DNA of 64,000 nt from positions 226,589,848 through 226,653,847 of the forward strand of contig VDFB02373365.1 of NCBI GenBank assembly GCA_007258455.2, read 5' to 3'. The notes under the pieces were generated by a model. It saw only the letters and a list, made by a program, of their open reading frames with translations. It had not been told where the DNA came from and made no database searches. The stretch's first letter is position 1. Every line of letters starts with the position of its first letter. Shown piece by piece: positions 10,906-23,600 of this stretch. A program made the translations under genes and the position numbers. The DNA is from Sequoia sempervirens. Its lineage: Eukaryota > Streptophyta > Pinopsida > Cupressales > Cupressaceae.

Positions 10906-13470
10906 CCTAGTCTTGAAGGGTATAAAATTTGAAAAATACAAAAAAATTAAAAAATGATCAAAATCCAAAAAAAAGGGATTGAAAAGGTAAAGAAAAATAA
11001 TCATCCTCTAATGAAAACCACTTGGGTGGTGCTTTGGGAAAGTACCTTGGTGAAAACCTGGCAAACAGGTGCCTTGTGTAAATAAAGCACCTCCATCTAT
11101 TCTTTGGACCTTTTTTCCTACCATTCTTTGCACCACCATTCATCAATCACCTATATGCGTCCTTATCATAGCTTGATATTATGAGGTATCATGAACCCTT
11201 TAGCACTACTTGGCATATACCAAAGGTCAATTTGTCTTTCCTATGTTGACATAGTCTAACTTGACATGCTAGGGGAAATTGGTTATGGATCATAATTGGG
11301 TTCTTGTATATCTTGTGGTCATTAGAAATCCCAAAAACATTCGTAAAACATTCATCTGAAAATCCAAAAATATTTGCAAAATCCTATATAGCTAAAATAA
11401 AAAAAATATTCAAAAAATTGTAAAGGAAAAATCCAAAACATCCAAAACACACAAAATCCCTAAAAAGGTCAAACATCAAAAATTCAAAAACAGAGTCCCC
11501 TTGTTGAACTACATTGTCTCTGAGCTTGAACATAGGAAAGGCCATCATTGGTGTGCCCCCGAGACACCCTAGGTTAGTCCTTTAGGAGTCTCATAATAAA
11601 CTGACTTTCCCATCACTATTCATATATTCATCTTGTTAATAGGTTGAGTGAGTCAAAGTACGTGGTCCCTATGTGTATAACACAGGAAAGGCTTATCTTT
11701 GATTAGCCTTTAAGGCCCCTAGGATAGGTCTTTAGCTAAGGTTCTTGGTCCGAAAGCTTTCAAAAATCCCAAAAACATTCAAAAAACCAGAAAATACAAA
11801 AACATTTGAAAATTGAAAATCCAAAAACAACAAAAAACATTCAAAAATCAAAAAAATAAATCCAAATATATCAGAAAATTGTAAACAACCTCAAATAAAC
11901 TAAAAATCCTAAACATTCACATAAACTTCCTAAAAAGACCAAAAATAGCCTAAAAACATTTTCAAAATACCAAAAACATTGAAATATTCCAGAAAGTACA
12001 AAACCCATCCATCCCATCTCACTTTCACCTACAATAAACCCTCACCCATAATAAATCAATCATCACCTTCACCCTTTGGCAAAACAAATAGGAAGAAAAC
12101 ATAGCAAGTCATTAAGTAAGAACCTAATTGTCAAAATCTAGAGTCTAAATCATAAGTAAATATGTCAGTGAAATGTATATCAATGACACATCTTAGCATC
12201 ACATTCTAACATCAAACAAACCAACCTCTGATCAACATGTCCTAAGATGTATCCTTCCTGCGATGGGCATCAATAATAGACATTACCGTAGCTAAACTTA
12301 AACAAGCAAGAGATTAGATAACACTAATTGTTTGTCTTTGATCTTTTCTTGTGTTTTATCTTAATGACCCATTCCAAGGACCTCTCAATGATGTCTATCA
12401 AATTATTTAGAGAGAAAGGAATGGGGCATCGATCATTATCTTTCATTTTTTTTCTTGTGGGTACTATTGTAAAATAATCTTGGTGCATACTTGCTTAGTT
12501 GTATGTAGGAAGGTCATTTAGTGTATGTTGACTATTGCGTATGCTTTGGTCCAATATATTCTAAGTTTCTAAATTACATTCCAATGAGGTTTTTGTATAT
12601 CAAGGTGTGAACAAGAACTATCCTATCTATTTTTTGATTCAAAGTTCATTACACTAGATACAACGCCATCCTGATTATCAATACCTTGATGCATCGTGTC
12701 TATGTGTTATATCAAACAATAAGGAACGATAGAAAATCCTAATTCCAAAGTGTGAGAAACTCATCATCCTGCATTTCATCTACATTTTGCATTGTCTTGT
12801 CACCATCTCTAATAAAGTCTCTATGGATCATAGACTTGTTGGATATTTTGAAGCAATCATCAAAATCAATGCTCTTTCATTCTTTATTCTTCTATCTTCT
12901 CTCTGTGCTAACCTAGTATCATGAAATTCAATAAAAACATCATCAATGCATCCATTATGCATCCAAAAACCCTTAGCATACATACATATCATAATAATAC
13001 CATAATCATAAAACATCCATAAGCATAACCATTGCATATTGCATCATACATTTTGTATTATCATTTAAGTTATGATGAATAATATAGATTTTTTATTCTA
13101 AGCATCTTGAATCATTGTATCACATATCATACAAATGCATTGCATTATCATATCATTAGCATTTATATTATCTATCCATACATCCATATGCATACATGAT
13201 CATCCCATCATAAAATGCATGCATATAAAATACACAAAAATAAATGCATCCACATCATTTGCATTCATAACATTTGCATATCATAATAATTCATTCCATA
13301 CCATTTCATGAAAATATAATGAAAAAGAACATAACATTGCATCCATCCATATCATGATCATCGCATATCACATAGGCATAAGTAAAGTGCATCCGTACAT
13401 CATCAACTATAAGCATCTCATATCATATACATGAAATAATGTGAGCACATCACATCAAATCCATATACGT

Positions 13471-13525
<55 letters not shown>

Positions 13526-13680
13526 GAATGTCATGGTACAAAATCTGGATCAGTGTATGTATAACAATCATAAGTACAATATCCATGAGGCTATCAAAAA
13601 GGAGCCCATGAATGTATATTTGTGGTAAAGAATGGGGCAAAAGAATAAAAAAGTGTTTATACATGAAAGCTAGCCCTAAT
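10906..13680 (+). other. Long A-rich then CAT-rich 3' region of element 1
   Basis: No gene is seen. Up to about 12000 it is full of short runs such as CCAAAAACATTC. Around 11030-11080 it holds the GGTGAAAACCTGGCAAAC segment. At 12230-12270 and 12350-12390 it matches the reverse complement of element 2 (24284-24324 and 24140-24180). From 12700 to 13450 it is crowded with CAT trinucleotides, like the ATG-rich block at 22690-23600 read in reverse. At 13570-13620 it still matches the reverse complement of 22690-22720. The antisense PMD segment that follows this point in element 2 is not found here. Confidence 0.7.
13474..13522. repeat. (AT)n microsatellite
   Basis: About 24 uninterrupted AT units within the CAT-rich 3' region of element 1. 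Confidence 0.98.
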
Positions 13681-13839
13681 GGCTACTACCCTCTTCATCC
13701 TACCTCTTAGGCTGATCCTTGGCTCTCAGTCATGCATCACTTGGTTGCAAAAAATTAGGTTGTTTAAGTGCCTATGGTAGATCCCAGTGGTAGTGTTTCC
13801 TATAATATGTGACCTCTTTCATGGCCTCTTTGTGCAATT

Positions 13840-15015
13840 TTTTCGAGACGGTCTTGCTAATTTAATTAAAGGAATCATTTTCGTCCATTAACCTACTTTA
13901 TCAATTTAAATAAAGGTTAATTCACTCCCTCTTCACTCTAACATTTCATCTCATTAAATTAAATAAATCAAAATATTTAATTTAATTCCCTAAGTCATCT
14001 AATTTAATTAAATAACCCTAAGTTCTTTAATTAAATATCATTTCATATGTCCCTGATTCATTAAATCATTTAATTTAATGAATATCACTTTAATTCCTCC
14101 AAAATGCCTAATTGCATGATTAAACCTTGTTTAATTAGCAATTAAACTAACTTTCCTCTAAGAGGGGAATATTCCCATAGAATATTCCTTATCCCCCTTT
14201 TTGCACAATTAAAAATTTCTTTTAATTTGTAAAATTCCTTTTATCCTCACCCAAATGAATATTTCAAGGAATATTCTTATTCCTCCATCATTTGAAAAGT
14301 GGATATTTTCACTTAGCTTCTAATGGAATTTTTAACCTTTAACCTTTTGAACAAGTCACCTTTGACATGTGGGAGCAGGTCAAAAGTTTGTTTGTTTGAA
14401 GAAAATGTGATCCCTTGATTAAATCCCATCATGCATTCTCATCCATTGATGAGAATCCATGATCCATGCCACTTCTTCTTTTCAACTTTGGCCATTGATT
14501 GATCATTTTAATCTCAACCCTCCATTTCTCATTTGTTCTTCTATAAATAGAACACTATTTTGAGACAAATGGATCCATATTTTAGAGAAAAATTATGCTA
14601 TTGAAACTCATCCATCCATCTTTCAATTGCAAACTTATGTTGTTGAACTCACTTGCATCCACACTCATACTTTACTCACTTTTAGCTTGTTTTAGTTTAT
14701 TTTAGTTGCATAATAGCTTAAAGCATCCATTAATGGCTTCCATGCATCCATCTTAGTTTGTATAAGAATTAGGGTTTCCATCTTTTAGCTTAGAATTAGC
14801 TTAGATTAACTTATCAATAGCATAGTTAGATCATTTGTAGCTTAAAATTATGTTAACTTAGCTTGCATCATGCTTAATTTAGCATAAACTAGGTTTTCAT
14901 CCATTTATTGCAATGGTTTCATCGATTCTCTTCAATAGAATCGATTGAAACAGGCTCACTAATCATGATATTGGGAAAGGGTCGTTGTTCCACATCAACA
15001 TGACACCAATTCCAA
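13840..15015 (+). mobile_element. LTR-like block related to the element 2 LTR
   Basis: It starts with runs of TTTAATTAAAT/ATTTAATTTAAT (about 13850-14230), has a TATA box (CTATAAATAG, 14541-14550) and ends with GGGAAAGGG, CACATCAACA and TGACACCAATTCC (14975-15013). The reverse complement of the element 2 LTR has the same succession: TTAATTAAAT-rich U3, CTATAAATAAAGAG, GGGAAAGGG, CACATCAAA, then TTGRCACCAATTCC. It could be the 3' LTR of element 1 or the start of a further truncated element; its TG start was not located. Confidence 0.55.
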
Positions 15016-17952
15016 AATAGGATAAGTTTCAAATGGGTTAGAGTAGGAATTTAACTATTTTCATATTTTGTAACTTTTAGTTTGTATAAATACTTAGTTT
15101 AACTTTTAATTTTGAATGATCATGTTTGGTAGATTGAGGTTTAGTGGATAAATTGTGCTTTGATTCATCATGGATTAAGTGTAATTGACCCACCTTGGAA
15201 ATCCTCATCTCATAGCTACTATGGAAAATTTGATTTTCAGTCATTCAATTGGATAAAGCAAAAATAGGAATGAGGATATTTCTTCTTTATTCTTTAAACT
15301 TTTGAAATATTGTTTCCATGATTGCTCTTGAATTGTCTATTATGAGTACTTGCATTTAGGGAAAATAGTATTGCTTATAAAGGAATTAGAAGCTATTATA
15401 CTATTTTGTGATGTGCTTGTATGCACTCTATAATAGAAGGTTTATGTTTATCATAAGTATTGCATAATAGATATGATTAATCATGAGCAGCATAAGTTTT
15501 CCTCATAGCTAGGTTATTGATTTAACTAGGATAGCTAGTGGTTTACTCCTATGATTTCTTATCCATTAAGAGAGGGATCTTGTACATTTACTTTGTTAAG
15601 AATATTTATTCTAAGTTTGTAGAAATGGTGATAGGCTATCTCTAGGGTTATGGATTATCCATTGAAGGAAATACCTATGCATAGTTTATAATGGTCATAA
15701 GTCAAATTGGCCCTAAGTAGTGTATGTGATAGAATGACCTTCACTCAAAGTAATAAGTGAAAAAAATTGGCCAAAGTAGTCTAATTTCCTCTGGCTCCAT
15801 TGTCAATTCACCATGATCCAGTATTACATGCTTTTCCAAGATTATGGGTTTACAAGTTCTAGTTATGTAGGACACAACACTAAGCTCAGTTGGTTGTCAT
15901 TACCTAGTTACTCTACCAATCTCCTTGTTGGAGGGAAGGGGCATATATCAAATGATAGCTATTTAGGGGACCACATATGAGTCCATGGTTGGAAAAAAAG
16001 CACTTGAGTGATGCTTCTCCTCCACAACAAGTGATAGAAGACAAGGATTTGAAAGGAGGAACCTGGACCATCTATAACTATTTGTTTCAAAGTTTGGTTG
16101 AGCTATGTATGTAACTGTGTATATTCTTGTATTATTGTAACTTGTGAAAGTATTGTAATAAATGGAATCCTTATTGTATATTGTTATGGCATCTTTTTTT
16201 ATATATTTTCAATAAAGAAAAGAAATTTTTTATTGCAATGGCTTGTTACATAGTTTATTTACTCGCATAGTGAAAAAACATAGATAGTTTTTACTTCAGT
16301 GAAGGGTTGGCATGTTACATGTGGAAGGTATCAATAGAACTTATTATATTTATTTTATATTATATATTAATAAAAAGAGGAGCTCTAATCTCTAATTCCA
16401 ATTTCAATCCAAACTCTGGTTCACTATGAATTGGAAGTGTTCTTTTTGGTGTTATGTAATGACCTATATTACTCTTCTCTAAGGTTTTCTAGAAACTTGA
16501 ATGTACTCATAACCTCTTTCTAGTCATGGCATGCTTCCCCTATGTAGTGGAAGCCTCTAAGACTAGAAATTAAGTAGGTTGAAAGTACTATATTGTCTGA
16601 CCCACTTTTTAGCCTTATTAGACCACTCAAATTATCTTCTTTTAGCATTCAACATATTTTATCAATTATACTAGGAAAAATATTAATAATTTAATGATTG
16701 TAAACTATTGATAAATATCATTTTTTTTAATTTAATCTATTTTTCATATATTTTTTTTAAAAAAATCATTATTTTCAAGGTTAATTATGATATTTCAAAA
16801 TTATTTTTTATTATTTATTAATGACTAACATTTTACCATAACATATAACTTTTACTACACCTATTTTTTTCTAATATTTCTTAAAATAGGACGATTAACT
16901 CAAATAACTAGGAAATAGATATTTTTTCATAATTTTTATTTAAAAAGTATTAATTATTATTTTTTAAATTGTTATTATTAAAAATTTAGACCTTGATTTT
17001 TCCATGACATGTTTCTCTTTTCCTATTAACTAAAATTGATCATTTTATTGAACATGCTTAAATCAATCACACCTTGGATTGAATGTACTTCAACCAAATC
17101 CATGGTTGAATTTTATAAAAATATAGCCACCCCATCATTTCTATTACACCAAAATTATAATTTAATTTTAAAATTAAAGTGATGGAAAATAAAAGAAATA
17201 GATAAAATAAAACCAAATATTGATATCCTAAACAAATATTGTATACAAATAAATATTAGATATTAGAATGAAAAAAGACACACCTCTTAATTTTGTATTC
17301 CATAATTTAATTATCTAATGTAATTCTATTATATTTCTTGAAAAATTAGTTGAAGTTCTATAGGGGACCCCGCCTAGAAAAATAAATAAATAAATCATAT
17401 TACAATATTCAACTACATATGTATTATAAAAAAGATGCATATAAGATACCTACTTAGTGATAATATAATCCTCCACATGTCCCTACTACATATACCCTTT
17501 TCTCTCTAGAATACTACTCGAAAACTATTTTTTGATTGTAATGTTAACCTCAAAGTCATTTTTTAGATATGTATTTCTTTTGGATTTCCTACTTTTAATC
17601 ATCTGATATCTTCTATTTTTGGGTAGGTTAGAGACTCCCCTTCCTCCACCTCCCTCTCATTTTTACCTACCTATAAATATAAATCTTCATTAGAAGACAA
17701 TGATTCTTATTCTATAGTATCTTGACGCTATGCACATTCTTCTAAATTTGTATATATCAATTCTAACACTTTAATGTCTCCTCTATTCTATTGGATATAA
17801 TATTAACCTTAATCCTTCTAACGCTTTAATGTCTCCTCTATTCTATTGCATATAATATTAAACTTAATCCTTGTGAGACATATTCCTCTTCATATATAGT
17901 ACTCCCTTCCAAATTCTTTTATTTTTCTATTTATAAATCTCCTATCTTCTTA
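15016..17952. other. AT-rich DNA without recognisable genes
   Basis: No coding frame, tRNA or terminal repeat is seen. The 15016-16200 part may be the rest of the LTR-like block or a leader. From about 16200 on it is strongly AT-rich with many A and T runs. The only clear structure is the 55-bp tandem duplication at 17763-17872. Confidence 0.5.
17763..17872. repeat. Two-copy 55-bp tandem repeat
   Basis: CTAACACTTTAATGTCTCC... at 17763-17817 is followed directly by CTAACGCTTTAATGTCTCC... at 17818-17872, with only a few substitutions. It lies just outside the 3' LTR of element 2. Confidence 0.9.
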
Positions 17953-20038
17953 AATCCAAATACTACTACATGTGGCTCCCTTAAAGTTTTACTATTTTTA
18001 TCCAAAATATCTTCTCTTTTCTCTTTTCTATTTATGATTTGAACCAAAAAGTACAAACATAATATTGCTCAAATTACCTTGTTGTGTTCTTTTATTCAAG
18101 AATATTAGGTCTTTGTTTGAGAGAAATTCTAATATTAAAAGTATAATTTTTGAAATATAATGGTTATTTCCATCCATTTTCCTTTTTAATTTCAATAGTT
18201 TTTTTTGGAAAACTTTTATTCATATAAATTTATACAAGAATATTGTAAACAAAAAAATGTGTGGTTGTGGGCATTTGGTGTTAGTGTAATTAATTTACCT
18301 AAAATATGTCTTATGTTTTTCTAAGTGGAAAGATTAAGAGAAATATTTGGAAGCCTTACCCATACTAGAATAACCCTAAAAATTCAAGTAAAATAATTTG
18401 AATCTTAGAAACCATGATTTAATATACAAAGAAACAAAATCCCAAAACCAAGGACCTTCCTCTAACATCTTATTTTGGTCATCTAATTAATCAAAAACAA
18501 CCACAAAGAAACCTTGTGCTTAGGAGTAAATGATCACAAGAGATACCAAAAAAGGACACCAAATTTTTCAATTCAATTATTGAGCACTAGAAGAGACAAC
18601 CAAAGAAAATCAAAAACTTCAAAAAGTCTTATTTAACTATAATGCTCCAACCCCTCTTGTACCTACTCCCCTAGCTCTAGAGTTGAAATTTTAACTATTT
18701 TGACTCTACTATATGTTACTCTACTTTTAAAAACACTATTTATTTCCTTCTGTGCAAACCCCAACCTTGGTACCTGCAAAACAACAAGAATAAACAAGTT
18801 AGACAAGAGATTGCAAGCAAAAACAAGGATTCCCCATGAAATCCATTTACAACATTCAAACTAGGAAGAAAATATTGAACAACACAATGGAAATGATAAA
18901 ACAAAGAATGAATCCTAATTTAAATGTGCAAACTCATGTTCCCATGGGGGAATTGGTGTCAATTTGATGTGAAAATTGGCCCTTTCCCAATTCCTAAGAT
19001 GCAAGCTTGATATGTTGAAGTTGATTGATCCACTTTGATGGTGAAAGATGAGAGCTCCAAGCCAAAATCTGCAAAAACCTAGCTAAGAACTCAAGTTTGA
19101 TGGATGAAAATGGCTAAATATTTTAGCAAAATAACTTTGCATAATTTGTGGATGATGAAATGAGGATATGAGCTCTTTATTTATAGAATGTTAAGATGGA
19201 TGAATGTCCAAATTTGAGCAATGTGGGACTAACATTCATCCAATGGAATGATGCCACTTGTCAATCTATGAATAGATGAAGGATGTGCAAGATTTGAAAA
19301 TTGTGCCAATAAATGCATAATTTTGAATTTCAAATTTGTTGAAATGACTTGTAAGAGGGAAGGGAAAATGCAATAAATATCACTTGGCTCAAGGAAAAGG
19401 ACATGTAAAATAAAGTTATTGCCTTGTTGGATGTACATGTTGACTTGGAATTTTTGAATTCAAATTGAGAGAATATTCCAAAAGATGCCTTGTGAGGAAA
19501 ATAGAGATTTAATAAATGAATTAAATCTTTTTTCATGTGCAACTTGCATTATCTAGAGGATAAGACATGAGATGAGATTAAATTAATCAAGGGTTAATTA
19601 ATTTAATGAGACAGGTTAGATGATGTGACCTATTTGACTCAAATTTGTGGATTTATTTAAATCAAATAAGAAAGGAATATGATAAGAGATTAATTAAATA
19701 AGGATTTTGATTTATTTAATTAAAAGAGATGGTGTTAGATTAAATCAAATAAGGCTTTAATTTATTTAATTTAATGGATAGATTTTTAGAGATTTAATCA
19801 AATAAATTGATTATTTAATTAAATAGGGATAATTAGATCAAATGAATTTATTTAATTAACAAAAGAGATGACTTGATTAGATAAACTGATTTATTTAATT
19901 AAGAGAGAGAAATTGATGAGTTTAATCAGACAAGAAGATCTAATTAAATGGTTAGACCAAGGGATGATTCAGGAAGAAATGATGTTAGTAGTCAGAATTG
20001 GATGAACCATGTCAATCAATATATTTTACGTGTCTACA
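17953..20038 (-). mobile_element. 3' LTR of element 2
   Basis: It matches 41465-43570. Read on the minus strand it opens with TGTAGACACGTAAAATA right after the polypurine tract, has an AT-rich U3 of TTAATTAAAT runs, and a TATA box (CTATAAATAAA; plus-strand 19176-19186). It continues through TTGACACCAATTCCCCC to a poorly defined end near 17953-17960. It lacks a 22-bp stretch present in the other copy at about 41565-41586. Confidence 0.82.
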
Positions 20039-20053
20039 TTTTTCCCCTCTTTG
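20039..20053 (-). other. Polypurine tract of element 2
   Basis: CAAAGAGGGGAAAAA on the minus strand, immediately before the TGTAGACACG start of the 3' LTR. This is where plus-strand priming occurs in LTR retrotransposons. It fixes the orientation of element 2 and the upper end of this LTR. Confidence 0.82.
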
Positions 20054-20921
20054 AAACAATGCACTCGTTGCATTGGTTCAAAGAATAAATGATCTCGATC
20101 AAAGCCAAAAATTTTGTTATTTAAAAAATATGCCCCACTACTGCATGGTGAGAGGAAACATGTCATTATAATGGCCCCTCGAAAGATTGGATGAAAATTT
20201 TAATTTTTGGGTGATCTCTCGAAAAAAAAGGACAAAGTACCTGACAGGTCCGAAAGGGCTCCGAGAGGCTAAAAACATGCCTAAACACAATAAAACGATA
20301 AAAAAAAACCTCGACCAGACAAAAACAAGTTTGGGAGTTTGAAACCCTAGCAGGACAGCCATTTAGGGTTTAAAAACCCTAATTTTCATGCTTAAATGGG
20401 GCCTGAGGGGTCACTTTCAAGTCATTTTCAAAACACCTCCAATAGTAATCTCAAGATTTGAGCTCAGACCTTCTGACTATATGGTGCAACGATAGCTTCC
20501 TCTGCACATTTCAGATCGAGTTCAGACGTACCAGTGGCCACCTTGCATCAGGGCACCAATAAGTGGTCCATACCCTAGCTTCGTCTTTCATTTATTGCCT
20601 TAATTAATGCTTTAAAGAGTCGGTATGCCTACATCAGTGCTATATGGTGTCGCTCAAAAGTCAAAATACTCCAACGCTGAGCTCGGGGCTGGCGAGGTAG
20701 TTTGGAAAGTGCGATGCGACAATTTCAATTTAGCTCAAAGTGCGTCGTTGGGAGGGAAATTGCACCGCAGTGGCTCAATTTTGCTCTTTTTAGCCCTAAT
20801 GTCGGAGTTTGATTAAAATCAAACTACGACGCCATCATGGCTTGCGCCGCTAGGGAGGTTTTTTGAATGCTTGATGAAGAAATTTTCAAAACTTTTAACA
20901 TCATGACCTTCCTTCATGCAG
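20054..20921. other. Region between polypurine tract and PMD segment
   Basis: No gene is recognised. It is less AT-rich than its surroundings from 20500 on. It contains the telobox cluster (20342-20382) and a perfect 20-bp inverted repeat at 20806-20825 (AGTTTGATT, AA, AATCAAACT). A 63-codon open frame at 20625-20816 reads toward the PMD segment; it could be part of a 5' exon, but nothing in it is recognisable. Confidence 0.45.
20342..20382 (+). promoter_or_regulatory. Cluster of three teloboxes, one pair inverted
   Basis: AAACCCTAG (20342-20350), TTTAGGGTTT (20362-20371) and AAAAACCCTAA (20372-20382). The last two face each other as an inverted repeat. Teloboxes (AAACCCTA) are known plant promoter elements. 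Here they lie about 540 bp upstream of the PMD segment and inside the retrotransposon, so they could mark the promoter of the antisense PMD transcript. That link is inference. Confidence 0.55.
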
Positions 20922-22660
20922 GACATAGCAAGGGAGCTCTACTCTCGGGAGCATAGGTCACAGGACCTAGCTGGCTACTTGCAGGACCTGAGCAACAAGG
21001 ACCAGGATCAACTCTAGATTGTGGGGTTGTGGCACATTGCGTATGCGGCCCCCATCTGCACTCACTTGGGATGTTTTCAGTGCCAGCCAAGAGATGGCAC
21101 AGCGAGACATCCTTGTTTCATCTTCCCACTGGTGAGATCATCGTCATTCTAGAGGATGTTTGGCGGATTTTACGATTGCTTATTCACGGTCGCTAGGCGA
21201 TCTTCAACATGGACAATGGGAATGAAGCCTGCTTCCAAGTCCTTGCTACTAATGAGATTATCTTCTGCGAGGGGCAGATAGAGCTTGAGCAACATAGGAT
21301 CCTAGCACCCCCTACTGTTGGGTGATTGCAGCCATCATTTCAAGCCTCGTTGCCCCTGATAGGTGAGGGAAATACTTTAGTCCGGACTGGGGATATTGCT
21401 GGGAGTGGATGGTCCGAGACAGGCCGATTCGTTTTGCATGGGGTCTTGTTCTTCTTACTTCACTTTATAGAGACCTCCATGAGTATGTTTATATGGACGA
21501 TAAAGTGCTAGGAGCATGGGTGACTCTACTTCATGTCTGGGCATGGGAGCACATTGTTGTGCTACGGTCGTGGGTCATTTCAGTTTTGATGGGGCCAAAC
21601 AATCCCCTTGTGGCATGATACAAAGGTGGTGTGTCTTTTACTCATACCAGCAAGCACAAAATCCCTTACTAGAGGTAGGTACTAGACAAGATGTAGGTTT
21701 TCACCTGGAAACCCTACCTTGGTCAGCTCAGATGGGCCGACGATGCCAATCAAATATTCTACTGCCTTTAGGACCAATATATGCAAGGGTGGGAGCATAC
21801 TATGCTCAAGAGGTACCTACCTGGGTGCATGCAACGCCAGTTCGGGGAGCCGTAGGATCATCCTGATGATGATTATGTAGTTGTCTTTGCCTATACCATG
21901 GCATAGGTTTCATGGGGATGATATATTCTTGCTTTAGAGGTAGTGGACATTTTCTGATAGCTGGTAGCCCGACCATGGGCTTATGATCAGGGGCTAGCAG
22001 ATCCACACACCACCTAGGCCTATAGGGATTGGTTCTGGCCTCCACTTTGGTTCACGATTCCAAGTGCAGTCCCTAATGTGCAGAGAGTTAGAGGCAGAGG
22101 GGTAGGACGAGTACTAGGATGGAGAGCCGAGATTCGATAGGACTTGCCACTAGTGCCTCTAGTCCATCCAGTGCATGGAGACATTCACATGCAGGACCAG
22201 CAGTAGGAGCCACCACGAGACGAGGATCAGCCTTGGGTGTAGCCACAAGTGCAGCTAGCGGGTTAGGTGGATGCATAGGATACTTTGATTGCACAACTGC
22301 AGGCCTAGGTTCAAGCCGTGACAGCTAAGAGAGATCAGGCGAGGGCTGAGAGAGAGCAGCTTAGGGCCAAGAGGGATCAGGTCATGCAGTAGAGACAGGT
22401 TGTGGAGCTATAGGCAGCTACTAAGCTAGGTCGTAGATAGTAGATAGAGAGCATGACAACCTCCTCGTCCTAGGGTACAGTGTCAGTTCGGTCCTATAGG
22501 TATGTCAATTGAGAGGTAGATTATTACTGACAGTCTTATCACGAGGCCATACCCAGAGAAGAGTGGGTCCTAGAGTACTCAAAGTAATCTAGCCATAGAC
22601 CAATAGAGGGTCATGGTGACAGGGGCGAGGGCAGTATTCACAGGGACCGAGCGTGATTGA
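20922..22660 (+). pseudogene. Antisense plant mobile domain (PMD) pseudogene in element 2
   Basis: Decayed coding DNA on the plus strand, opposite to gag-pol. The PMD signature is seen in three frames. WHSETSLFHLPTGEIIVILE (from about 21099) is followed by DVWRILRLLIHG; the family has FHLP.GEM..TL.DV..LLGL.I.G. LLHVWAWEHIVVLRSW lies near 21530, where the family has LLQ.WAWER. KRYLPGCMQRQFGEP lies near 21810-21850, the RV.RQFG..Q.IP block. A CAG acceptor-like site (20919-20921) precedes the first frame, which suggests a spliced 5' exon. A Q/R/E-rich tail runs to about 22660. At least six stops and two or more frameshifts break it. PMD proteins (MAIN/MAIL family) occur both as host proteins and inside plant transposons; this copy lies inside the element, between integrase and the 3' LTR. 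Confidence 0.8.
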
Positions 22661-23600
22661 GATGTTATGATACTTTTTTCACCTTATGGGCTCATTTTTT
22701 ATGGCCTCGACGGGCCTTTTGTACTAATTGACACATATGTACATTGATTTGATTTATTCCCTGTACTATGGCAATTGTGTTATTCATGATATATATAAGT
22801 TGATAATGATTTCGATGTGATGCACTATGTTCTCTTTATGTATGATTTCACTTCTATATGTTGTGGATGCTTTTATTTTTAATGATGTATGCATTATGAT
22901 TATGACTAATAGATCTATATTATGTTAACCTATGATATGCAAATGTGATGTGCAATGATGTTATCTGCATGATGATCTATTTATGATAATGCAAATGTGA
23001 TGGTCTGATATGTGAAATGATATGATCTATGGTGCACATGTGAAATGATGTGTAAATTGTGCTTATGAAATTTTTATGAATGGATGTATATATGCTTTGT
23101 TTGTAATGAATTTTGTATGTTTATGCCTATGTGGAATGATTTATGCAATGAATGTTTTATGATGCTATTTATGAGATGATATGGATGATGAAATATGAAT
23201 ACAATGGTCGTGATATGATGCCAATGAAATGGTGTTAATGCATAATGAGATGGTTTTATGAGATGCTTAGAATAACAAATGTTATTATCCTAAACGTATT
23301 AAATGTTGATGTAATGTATGTGATGCATTTAATAGGATGCGGTGTTATGTTAATGCAAAGTGGTATGAATGTAATGTGAATGTATTGTGGTGAGATAGTG
23401 TCATGATGCTATGCAAGTATGTATTCAAATGAATTACATGCTTATATACCTATTGTTTATGATTATGCAAAAATGATTATGGAATGCTTTCGTAGATGCT
23501 ATGCGATGATTTATATGATAATGGAAATGTGATGCAAGGGATGAATGTGATGGATGCTTATGATAATATGTTTATATGCAATATGCTAATGATTTGTGGA
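22661..23600. repeat. ATG/CAT-rich low-complexity block of element 2
   Basis: On the plus strand it is dominated by ATGATG, TATGATG and ATGTGATG strings; no frame looks coding. It corresponds to the CAT-rich block 12700-13450 of element 1 on the opposite strand, so it is a shared if fast-changing part of the family's 3' region. Confidence 0.75.

Larger units (their letters stand above)
1860..13680 (+). mobile_element. Tat-lineage Ty3/gypsy retrotransposon 1 (decayed)
   Basis: Gag, protease, RT, RNase H, a second archaeal-type RNase H and integrase follow in the Ty3/gypsy order on the plus strand. The extra aRNH domain after the RT-linked RNase H, and the protease motif VDGG in place of D[ST]G, are Tat-lineage hallmarks. 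Many stops and frameshifts interrupt each domain. A 2,045-bp insertion splits the RT. The family matches element 2 (minus strand, 17953-43570) along gag, pol and the long A-rich and CAT-rich 3' region, with strong divergence. Both outer ends are uncertain: no LTR pair or target duplication could be fixed. Confidence 0.85.

Noticed and set aside
13455..13664. Open frame with a YIYIYI repeat
   Set aside because: Translation of the (AT)n microsatellite.
20342..20382. Interstitial telomere repeat
   Set aside because: Only three isolated units in alternating orientation; too short for a telomeric array, so called teloboxes.
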